Source: an uncultured Prevotella sp.
GTDB lineage: Bacteria; Bacteroidota; Bacteroidia; Bacteroidales; Bacteroidaceae
Assembly (NCBI GenBank): GCA_905236755.1
Contig: CAJOCR010000013.1
Location: 1-64,000 of the forward strand
Length of the DNA: 64,000 nt
Direction of reading: 5' to 3'
Of the stretch, positions 57,007 to 64,000 are shown one piece after another. The notes beneath the pieces are model-generated. The model was given only the letters and a program-made list of their open reading frames with translations, made no database searches and was not told the origin of the DNA. The stretch's first letter is position 1. Each line of letters begins with the position of its first letter. A program made the translations under genes and the position numbers.

Positions 57007-57987
57007 TTATTTCCAACTTGTAGGGTAGGTGGCATGGTTTACACATGAACCGTTTATCTCTCGGATGTATGTGTCGAATTCACGCAGTCCTTCTTTTAGG
57101 ATTATCACACGAGCACCATGAGTTAAGTGGTTATATACAGTGTTTCCACCAGAATATCTACCATAACCAAGGAGTATATCGTGCCACATGACAGCATAAT
57201 CGTTGTCGTGATCATGACCAACAAATATTGCCATAACATCACCAGCCTCCATCATAGCTGTGAACATGCCTGTGTTGAAGATTGGTGAGCAGGCTTCTTC
57301 ACGTCGTGTACCTATAAGACCTGCATTTTCGTCTTTTGCTGCCTCATGATATTCGGGTAGTGGAATATGGAAGAAGGCAAGGGCAGGAAGAGTTTTGCCA
57401 CCATTCTCGGCTGTTATCTTCTGACTTTCCTTGCGATACCATTCTACTTGATCGAAGGTGAGCCATGCGTATGTGCCATGGCTTTTGTCCTCAGGGAATC
57501 CCTTTGGATAGGCATGGGAATCGAGAAGATAGAGGGTTGTTGCAGTTTTGTTACTATTATGTTTTTTTATACTTAGGGTGAAGTCGAGCTCTTTCTCATT
57601 GCTAAGGTCTGGAAGAATGTTATTCTTTACGCTTCGTGCAATTTCGTAGAGTTCTCTATTGGTTAGTCCCTCTTCAAAATCGTGATTACCAAACTCTATT
57701 ACCCAGGGTTTGCCATATTTGGCAATGCAGTTAAGAACAGTAAGAAAATTCTTTTTGGCTGGTTTACCCCAAAGAATGTCGCCTGTTACCACCACAAGGT
57801 CTGGCTGTTCTTTTGTCATCACACTATCAATACAGTCTAATGCTTCTTTAGCTTTGTCTGTACCATTGTAATGAACATCTGTGAACTGCACAATCTTGAA
57901 TTCTCCATTCTCATGGAACTTAAGATTTTGCGACCATGCGGTGGAGTAGCAGGTGAACATGAGAATTAAAAAGAGTATTTTTTTCAT
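57007..57987 (-). CDS. secreted calcineurin-like metallophosphatase
   Basis: A 326-residue exported phosphoesterase. Signal peptide to about residue 19 (STAWSQ). All metal-binding motifs are present in order: FTDVHYNG, VVTGDILWG, FGNHDFEEG, FFHIPLPEY and FVGHDHDND. It resembles the Bacteroidetes purple acid phosphatase/Dcr2-like group. It is the last gene of the glycan operon, 2 bases after the epimerase gene, which suggests removal of phosphate from the imported or surface glycan. Confidence 0.9.
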   Translation of the reverse strand: MKKILFLILMFTCYSTAWSQNLKFHENGEFKIVQFTDVHYNGTDKAKEALDCIDSVMTKEQPDLVVVTGDILWGKPAKKNFLTVLNCIAKYGKPWVIEFGNHDFEEGLTNRELYEIARSVKNNILPDLSNEKELDFTLSIKKHNSNKTATTLYLLDSHAYPKGFPEDKSHGTYAWLTFDQVEWYRKESQKITAENGGKTLPALAFFHIPLPEYHEAAKDENAGLIGTRREEACSPIFNTGMFTAMMEAGDVMAIFVGHDHDNDYAVMWHDILLGYGRYSGGNTVYNHLTHGARVIILKEGLREFDTYIREINGSCVNHATYPTSWK

Positions 57988-57989
57988 AA

Positions 57990-59174
57990 TTATATTTTTT
58001 TGAGTATTTCTTCACAGAGCATAATACTTTTTATCATCATTCTTGGGATGTGAAAAGGCCCCTTATAGAGATTACCTTTGGCTGGTTGTGCTACTGTGCC
58101 ATCACGATGTAGATAGCCATACCACTCACCATACTCTTTGTCTGGGAAGTGTGTATAGGTCCATTCGCTTATTATTTTATGTCGTTCTATATACTTTTCG
58201 TTACTTGTTGCAAGATAGGCATATAGAGATGCGATAATTGTTTCGCATTGTGGCCACCAGAATTTCATGTCTTGAGAATAGTCCTGTGGTGGAAGATTTT
58301 TGCAATCTCGGAAATTGATGATACCACCATATTCTTTATCCCATCCCCAGTCCCATGACCAGTCGAAGATAGTGAGTGCTGTGTCAAGAAGGTTCTTGTC
58401 CCAACCTCTTAGGCGTGATTCTTCCATGATGAACCATGATGTTTCAATGCAATGCCCTGGGTTTATGGTACGTGTCATATTTGTGTCAACAAATTCACCA
58501 TTAGGGCCTACACTTTCAAGTAGTGCTTTAAACTCAGGGTGCATGAAATATTTCTGAAGTTTTTCTATTGATTCGTCAATTTGTTGTGTGAGCTTTGGCT
58601 CGTTTATTGCCTCTCTGATTCGTGAGCCTACATTGATAAGAATCATAATAATACTGTGACTCTGCAGGTTTACCTCTGGTTCAAATTTAGGTTCGAGAAA
58701 ACCAGGGGTATTAAGGAAGCGTTGAGTGTCTTTAAATAGTTTCAATGCTTTTTCTGCGTATGTCTTATCACCAGTAGCAATAGAATATTCCGACATGGCA
58801 ATAGCTGCGAAAGTCTCGCTGAAAACATAGCGTCTTTTTCGAAGCGGTTTTCCTGTAGCTGTTACAGAGAAGTACATGTGTCCATCTTTATCGAAACAAT
58901 ATTTTTCAATAAAGTCTAATGTACTTTTTGCTGCTTCGAGCCATTCGGCGTTATGTTCTATATTGTTATATGCAAAACTACATACAAAGGCAAACCTACC
59001 TTGAAACCAAACCGATTTTGTAGAATCCATGAGAGAGCCATCTCTGTTTACGCATGTGTAAACTCCTCCATTTTCTCTGTCCCATCCATGTTTCATCCAA
59101 AAGGGCATGATATTTTCTGTAAGATCTTTCTTGTAAGTAGAAGCCCAATGTTGTATATATTCCTTTATTTCCAT
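57990..59174 (-). CDS. AGE-family epimerase (N-acylglucosamine 2-epimerase)
   Basis: A 394-residue protein of the (alpha/alpha)6-barrel N-acylglucosamine 2-epimerase family. Family marks are WFQGRFAFVCSFAYN, RRYVFSETFAAIAMSEY, NPGHCIETSWFIMEESR, WWPQCETIIASLYAY and YGEWYGYLHRDG, carrying the barrel-lining His and Glu residues. It has no signal peptide and is cytoplasmic. It interconverts N-acetylglucosamine and N-acetylmannosamine or a related sugar pair; cellobiose- and mannose-epimerase activities occur in the same family, so the substrate is open. It is followed by the phosphatase gene at 2 bases. Confidence 0.9.
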   Translation of the reverse strand: MEIKEYIQHWASTYKKDLTENIMPFWMKHGWDRENGGVYTCVNRDGSLMDSTKSVWFQGRFAFVCSFAYNNIEHNAEWLEAAKSTLDFIEKYCFDKDGHMYFSVTATGKPLRKRRYVFSETFAAIAMSEYSIATGDKTYAEKALKLFKDTQRFLNTPGFLEPKFEPEVNLQSHSIIMILINVGSRIREAINEPKLTQQIDESIEKLQKYFMHPEFKALLESVGPNGEFVDTNMTRTINPGHCIETSWFIMEESRLRGWDKNLLDTALTIFDWSWDWGWDKEYGGIINFRDCKNLPPQDYSQDMKFWWPQCETIIASLYAYLATSNEKYIERHKIISEWTYTHFPDKEYGEWYGYLHRDGTVAQPAKGNLYKGPFHIPRMMIKSIMLCEEILKKI

Positions 59175-59206
59175 TTCCTAAGTTGTTATTGTATGTTCGT
59201 TTGAGG

Positions 59207-60259
59207 TTATTTAATGAAGCAACCATCCAATACAGCTCTTTGATGTCCATCACTTGGCTTAATTGTTTCTTTGCCATTGATGAGCATACATGAAGAACCA
59301 CCGCCATCTAAGTTTAAAGCTTCTGTGCAGCCTTGTGCTTTAAGAACTGCAGCTACCTGAGCTGTTGTTAAGCCTGCAACACCTTCTGTCATGTTGCGAC
59401 CTTCGCATACAAAAAAGATAAGCTTATTGTCTGTTGCGTTATATCCTATTGCTGTGCGAGGTTGTTGTGAGTTGGCTGCAACATCCTGAAGTTCATCCTC
59501 CCATGTGTTTTTAATCTCGCCATTGTGAATAAGTACGCCTACACCTCCAATTGCATTTACGGCAGTACCATCATTAAGTACAAGACCTTGTGAAGGGGAC
59601 GTAGCATCAGGGGCAACTGTTTCAGGAGTTGTGAGATCAATTTTTTTGCAATCGGCATAAGAGTAATCTTTGCCATCGTTAGCATAATAAGTCCATGTGG
59701 CTTCAAAAGTGCCGTCTTTTTTCTGATAGAAGCATCCAATAGTAGGATACCAGAAGTCTGTCCAGTTTTCTGACCAATAGTTTTGGTTTGGTGAGAGCAT
59801 TTGTCCGTCTTTGTATAATGTGCTTTGTGAATAATAGAATCCTCCTGATTCAAAGAATAAACCACCGTTTATTACAACAAGAGGCGATCCATTATTGTTA
59901 TAGAATTCTTCTGGTGTGTAAAGGTGTTCATTGCCATATCCTGAAAAATCGTCACTCCAATGTACGTTTCCAAGCACACCAAAAGTGGCTCTTGCCATAT
60001 CAGCAACGGCAATATATGCAATAGCGCTTTTACCTTCAAGAGTGGCTGGAGATTTATATACGTTGAGATATGCTGGCATGCTACCAAATTCGCAGTTCAC
60101 ATTTTGCCAACCCTGACTAACGATGTCAGGGTTGGATTCTATTTTATCCCATTTCCAATTGGCTAACGTGTCTTCATGTTGTGTGGTATCTCCACATGCG
60201 GAGAACGATGCTGTCATAGCCAAAGAGAGGCATGCGATATATAATTTCTTTATTTTCAT
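59207..60259 (-). CDS. phosphodiester glycosidase family lipoprotein (NAGPA-like)
   Basis: A 350-residue lipoprotein with lipobox FSAC (Cys22). It carries SPLVVINGGLFFE, QQPRTAIGYNATDNKLIFFVCEGR and QGCTEALNLDGGGSSCMLING, the hallmark of the phosphodiester glycosidase domain (PF09992, the family of the mannose-6-phosphate uncovering enzyme). I chose the ATG at 60259 because it gives a clean lipoprotein signal; the frame extends to 60298. It probably releases a sugar from a glycan phosphodiester on the cell surface or in the periplasm. Confidence 0.9.
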   Translation of the reverse strand: MKIKKLYIACLSLAMTASFSACGDTTQHEDTLANWKWDKIESNPDIVSQGWQNVNCEFGSMPAYLNVYKSPATLEGKSAIAYIAVADMARATFGVLGNVHWSDDFSGYGNEHLYTPEEFYNNNGSPLVVINGGLFFESGGFYYSQSTLYKDGQMLSPNQNYWSENWTDFWYPTIGCFYQKKDGTFEATWTYYANDGKDYSYADCKKIDLTTPETVAPDATSPSQGLVLNDGTAVNAIGGVGVLIHNGEIKNTWEDELQDVAANSQQPRTAIGYNATDNKLIFFVCEGRNMTEGVAGLTTAQVAAVLKAQGCTEALNLDGGGSSCMLINGKETIKPSDGHQRAVLDGCFIK

Positions 60260-60303
60260 AATTATTCTTTTATTGAGGTGAATATCTTTTTCCATCAAAA
60301 ATA

Positions 60304-61998
60304 TTACTTGTCAATACAATCCAATTGCAATCCACCGAATGTGAGGTGAGTGTTGGAAGCATAGAAGATATACATGAAGTATCCATCTTCTGATGGTGTG
60401 AGGAGTAAGTCTCCAAATCTTCCGTCTCCAGCATAGCCAACGGATGCAAAATTGTCAGGCATGGTGTAGACATATTTAAGACTACTGCTTGTATTGATGT
60501 TTCCGGTTATAGCTCCTGTGCTGCTTGCATCGAAGAGGTATATGTTGCCAGGGAGTCCCCAGTCAGGCCAGTAACCCATTTCAAAGATAGCCAGATACTT
60601 GCTGTTGTTGAAGTCGCGAGTATCTATAGGTGCTGTGTTATATCCCCAGCCTGCTCCGTTGGTGTTTCCGCCAAGCAGTTGTGTTGCATCAGTGCCGTTG
60701 GCAGCATAGAATAACGGACAGTTACCACCACAGTAATAATCAACGAATACACCACCTGTAGCATCGGCAGAACGGCTCACAACCTTAGCCACATTATCGT
60801 AGCCTTCCCAGAAACTTGGAATATAGTTCATTCCTACAACATGTGCCTCTGAAGGAGTTCCATTGCTAACAGTCCAATAGACATAGCTATTTGAGTTTTC
60901 ACATGTTGCAATAATAGTTGCTGTGCCTTTGAGATCACCTTGTACGTGTAGGCGAGAGCCAATGTTTACACCAAGAGAATTATTGTAAGTGATAAACTGT
61001 TCTGGTGCCTTAGTAACATCATTTGTCTTGAAAATCTTCAGAACAGAGCCATCAGCAGCATAGTTACAGATGAGCATGTTTCCTGCACAATCACTTGTGA
61101 TAGCACCAGTGGCGTTTGCCTGTCCCATGTTGATATTGCCTACAAGAGAACCTGTAGCCTTCTTGAAATACTTAGGAGCAGTACCATCGCCCAAGTTCAT
61201 GATGACATAGCTTCCGATAGAGGCAAGGGTAGGGTGTACGTTATTTGCATCTGTTACGCCCAGTTCTGTCATATTCTTTTCAAAGAGAGTAATCTCTGAT
61301 CCCTTACGATAGCCATTAGCAATCTTTTCTGGGATGTGTTTCTGTACTGTATATTCAGTTTTGTCAGTACCATTGTCGGCAGTTACAGTGAACTTGAAAT
61401 CATTATTGAAATTGTGTACTTCTGCTGGATTAGGAGAGATGGTTGCGTGAGGCGAGAGGGTCACCTCTGCAGTCATCTCTGAAAGATCGGCAGATGTTAA
61501 CAACGATATTGTCTTGTTGTCTTCGTCAATGATTCCGGATAATTCTCCAGGAGAAGCCGAGAACGCTTTGATGGCGCATTTGTTTGAGCGAGTTAACTGT
61601 CCTGATATTGTAATTTTCTTCTGTACTCCGTAAGGATCAGTATATGTGAACTCATTTTTCTTATTTAAATCAAGAACACTGATAGGAGGATCAATGGTGC
61701 AGTTGTTTTCTAGTGTAGCAACTACCTTCATAGCGTTCATATACTCTTCGGTGGTATTGTCGCTCTCTTCTGGGTAATAGTAAGGAACAGGAATCACATA
61801 ATCTGTGATATCGGCTGTTTTATCTATTTTCCAGTCAATAACTAATTTATCTTTATTTGCCCCCGATGTGAAATAAGCATCAAGACTTGTGATACCGGCT
61901 CTATCGGCTGTAGGCTGCACATATTCTTCATTTTGGCACGCATTGAGAAAAAATAGTGCCACTACGGAGGTAGTGATATATAATATTTTCTTTTTCAT
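60304..61998 (-). CDS. DUF5018-like surface lipoprotein of the glycan operon
   Basis: A 564-residue lipoprotein with lipobox LNAC (Cys21). Two Ig-like segments come first (FSASPGELSGIIDEDNKTISLLT; TADNGTDKTEYTVQK), then a beta-rich domain to the end with NAANG.D, GFWEGYDN-like repeats and MGYWPDWGLPGNIYLFD. This arrangement fits the DUF5018 proteins encoded beside SusC/SusD pairs, probably a surface glycan-binding protein. It lies 18 bases after susD. Confidence 0.75.
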   Translation of the reverse strand: MKKKILYITTSVVALFFLNACQNEEYVQPTADRAGITSLDAYFTSGANKDKLVIDWKIDKTADITDYVIPVPYYYPEESDNTTEEYMNAMKVVATLENNCTIDPPISVLDLNKKNEFTYTDPYGVQKKITISGQLTRSNKCAIKAFSASPGELSGIIDEDNKTISLLTSADLSEMTAEVTLSPHATISPNPAEVHNFNNDFKFTVTADNGTDKTEYTVQKHIPEKIANGYRKGSEITLFEKNMTELGVTDANNVHPTLASIGSYVIMNLGDGTAPKYFKKATGSLVGNINMGQANATGAITSDCAGNMLICNYAADGSVLKIFKTNDVTKAPEQFITYNNSLGVNIGSRLHVQGDLKGTATIIATCENSNSYVYWTVSNGTPSEAHVVGMNYIPSFWEGYDNVAKVVSRSADATGGVFVDYYCGGNCPLFYAANGTDATQLLGGNTNGAGWGYNTAPIDTRDFNNSKYLAIFEMGYWPDWGLPGNIYLFDASSTGAITGNINTSSSLKYVYTMPDNFASVGYAGDGRFGDLLLTPSEDGYFMYIFYASNTHLTFGGLQLDCIDK

Positions 61999-62016
61999 AA
62001 TTCTTGGAATTATAGA

Positions 62017-63666
62017 TTATTTCCACTCGGCAAACTGCTCGATATTTGCATTATTCTCAATCTCTGCAAGAGGAATAGGCAAGCGGTCGAGTTTTGCAGG
62101 ATAATTCATGTTTTGATTATCTACTGTTACATAAGTATAGGTGAAAGAACCATTGGCATTCTGCTCAATCTTCAGTCCATGACGACGAATACCTGTAAAG
62201 GCTGTTGAAGAAAGTCCCCAACGACGCATATCCCAATAGTAAAGACCTTCGTATGCAAGTTCAACCTTACGTTCGTGACGAATAGCTGCAAACAGTTCTT
62301 CGCCAGAAAGATTCTGAAGTATAGGCAGATCGACACGTTCACGTACTTTATTTACATATTCAAGTGCTGTAACATTGTCGCTTGCTCTATAACATGCCTC
62401 GGCATAGTTAAGATAAACTTCTGCCAATCGGAACGCAATAAAAGGTTGAGTACTTGCCTGAACAGCGCTAAAATGGTGTGTTTCATCTACAAGTTTGCGT
62501 AGATAGTACCCTGTTGTTGTGCGTCCCTCGTTGGTAGCATCAACTTCCCATGTGCACCATCCGTCAGTTCCACCAACGAAAGGTTCTATAGTGCGGTCTT
62601 TCCATGTCGCACCATTATAGAGAATGGTAGCCTTAAAACGTGGTTCCAGCAGATCATAAGGAGGCGTGTCGGTAACTCCTGTTGTAGAATGCCATTTACT
62701 CCAATCAGGTTTTCCACCAGTAGCAAGTTCATATTCTTCAACCATTTCCTGGGTAGGGGTGCCGTAGCCTCCATACATACTATTTCCATCAATAAGTTTA
62801 TCACCACCAGGTGCATAGTAGCCATCGAAACTGTGAGAAACATCATCGGTAGCACTATAGCTTACTTGGAATATATCTTCGCTGTTATCATTTTTGAATG
62901 CATCAGAATAATTAGTGGTGAGTTTATAACCCATCTTAAATATTTTCTCAGATGCCTCTTTCACTGCATCCCAGTTGTTGCAATAAAGCATGGCACGTGA
63001 CATGAGTGCATATGCAGCTCCACTGGTTAAACGTCCTGTTGCCGAAGTGCTTATCTGCAGGTTTTCGCCAGCGAATTTTAGATCTTTGTATATCATATCC
63101 CATCCTTCTTCCTCTGTGTTTAGAGGAATATTGGTTGAAATCTTAGTGAGATCCTTATCATAGAGTATGGCCTGGTGATAGCGTTTCATGAGCTCAAAGT
63201 AATACATTCCACGAAAGAACCTAAGTTCAGCTTCAAGTCGTATTTTTGTTTCTTCACCAAAAGTACTGCCTTCTAGTTTAGAAAGAGCTTCGTTGCATCG
63301 ACGTATATCCTCATAGGTGCTACCCCAAACGCCCAGATATACATCGGTATAATTGGCGGTTATGACACTTCCACCATACGAAATCTCATTTGGGATATAC
63401 ATTTCTGCATTATAGGTCATGTTACCATATTTGAACTCGTCGGTGAGTCCCTCTGTAAGTCCGGCTGCACATTGGTAATCTCTGAAACTTCCCAAACGGG
63501 CAATGTCAGAATAGAAATAGTTTACAGCCATTTCTGCATTTGCAGCATCGCTCCATACCAGTTTTTCTGTTGCTTTGTCGGTAGGATCGATATCCAAAAA
63601 GGCATTGCATGAAGAAACTGTCATAGTTCCCGCCATAAGGCAGAATGCAAAATATCTAAATTTCAT
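62017..63666 (-). CDS. susD-like: SusD/RagB family nutrient-uptake lipoprotein
   Basis: A 549-residue outer-membrane lipoprotein with lipobox VSSC (Cys20) and the N-terminal SusD segment FLDIDPTDKATEKLVWSDAANAEMAVN. It has TPR-like helices in the middle, then PFIAFRLAEVYLNYAEACYRA and RHERKVELAYEGLYYWDMRRW, which are diagnostic for SusD. It captures glycan at the cell surface and lids the SusC transporter encoded 17 bases upstream. Confidence 0.95.
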   Translation of the reverse strand: MKFRYFAFCLMAGTMTVSSCNAFLDIDPTDKATEKLVWSDAANAEMAVNYFYSDIARLGSFRDYQCAAGLTEGLTDEFKYGNMTYNAEMYIPNEISYGGSVITANYTDVYLGVWGSTYEDIRRCNEALSKLEGSTFGEETKIRLEAELRFFRGMYYFELMKRYHQAILYDKDLTKISTNIPLNTEEEGWDMIYKDLKFAGENLQISTSATGRLTSGAAYALMSRAMLYCNNWDAVKEASEKIFKMGYKLTTNYSDAFKNDNSEDIFQVSYSATDDVSHSFDGYYAPGGDKLIDGNSMYGGYGTPTQEMVEEYELATGGKPDWSKWHSTTGVTDTPPYDLLEPRFKATILYNGATWKDRTIEPFVGGTDGWCTWEVDATNEGRTTTGYYLRKLVDETHHFSAVQASTQPFIAFRLAEVYLNYAEACYRASDNVTALEYVNKVRERVDLPILQNLSGEELFAAIRHERKVELAYEGLYYWDMRRWGLSSTAFTGIRRHGLKIEQNANGSFTYTYVTVDNQNMNYPAKLDRLPIPLAEIENNANIEQFAEWK

Positions 63667-63683
63667 AGTTTTTTCTTTAAAGA

Positions 63684-64000
63684 TTAGAATGTGATGTTTA
63701 TACCACCCATATAGGTTCTCTGTTGTGGATAATAACCATTATTTACGCGAGGAGATTCTGGGTCTACACCTGCAGGCAGGTTGTCGATGGTGAAGAGATT
63801 TGAACCTTCAACATAGATTCGTATTTTTTGAAGACCTATTCTATGTATCCATTTTGTAGGCAGAGTGTAACCTAACTGGCATGTTTTCAAACGTACATAG
63901 TCGCCTTTCATCATCCAGAATGTTGATGCCAGACCGTTGTCGCCACCATGGCTCATGTTGCCGAGTGTTAGTCGTGGATATGTGCCATTTGGATTGTCAA
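63684..64000 (-). CDS. susC-like: SusC/RagA TonB-linked outer membrane transporter, C-terminal end (partial)
   Basis: Only the last 105 codons lie in the window; the gene continues past its right edge. Seen here: MMKGDYVRLKTCQLGYTLP, IRIYVEGSNLFTIDNL, GVDPESPRVNNGYYPQQRTYMGGINITF, the typical terminal strands of a SusC beta-barrel with the aromatic C-terminus. It is the TonB-dependent importer partner of the SusD protein. Confidence 0.9.
   Translation of the reverse strand, partial: DNPNGTYPRLTLGNMSHGGDNGLASTFWMMKGDYVRLKTCQLGYTLPTKWIHRIGLQKIRIYVEGSNLFTIDNLPAGVDPESPRVNNGYYPQQRTYMGGINITF

Overview
The window looks like a chromosomal segment of a low-GC Bacteroidales bacterium, most likely Prevotellaceae. 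The grounds are type V (FimA/Mfa1-like) pilus lipoproteins with SRA-type cleavage motifs, a SusD gene with the 3' end of its SusC partner, Bacteroidetes-style tyrosine recombinase, GxxExxY and AAA/DUF4143-type genes. The genus is an inference.

Layout. 1-4000: repeat-rich sequence with an AAA ATPase and a GxxExxY protein. 4001-18469: eleven consecutive fimbrial lipoprotein genes plus one 60-residue peptide gene, all on the + strand. First come five fimbrillin-like (Mfa_like) genes, then three Mfa1-type pilins (one with a C-terminal DUF1566-like module), then three accessory lipoproteins. 18880-21357: a twelfth lipoprotein, an adhesin with two fimbrillin-like domains and a C-terminal glycine-rich domain of the ALK/LTK or poly-glycine type. 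20663-54871: thirty further copies of that glycine-rich domain, alternating in orientation and without their own promoter or proper start codon. Each opens with the 13-bp element ACACGGGAARTGT, which also lies in frame inside the adhesin gene at codons 595-599. The array is in two blocks (20663-36797 and 40555-54871) separated by tRNA-Arg, folK, a glucosaminidase and an M64 peptidase. HicAB, a YafQ-type toxin-antitoxin pair and an AAA/DUF4143 ATPase sit in spacers between cassettes. 55765-56940: a tyrosine recombinase next to the far end of the array. 57007-64000: a glycan-utilisation operon (SusC end, SusD, DUF5018-like lipoprotein, phosphodiester glycosidase, AGE-family epimerase, metallophosphatase), all on the - strand.

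Main interpretation. The array has the design of a very large shufflon. Fifteen cassette heads are in inverted orientation to the head site in the adhesin gene, so inversion between two sites would replace residues 596-825 of the adhesin in frame with another glycine-rich domain. Intercassette spacer families occur in both orientations, which is the expected footprint of past inversions. Convergent cassette ends carry hairpins that look like bidirectional terminators. The likely result is antigenic or receptor-specificity variation of a pilus-associated adhesin. That the neighbouring tyrosine recombinase drives it is an inference.
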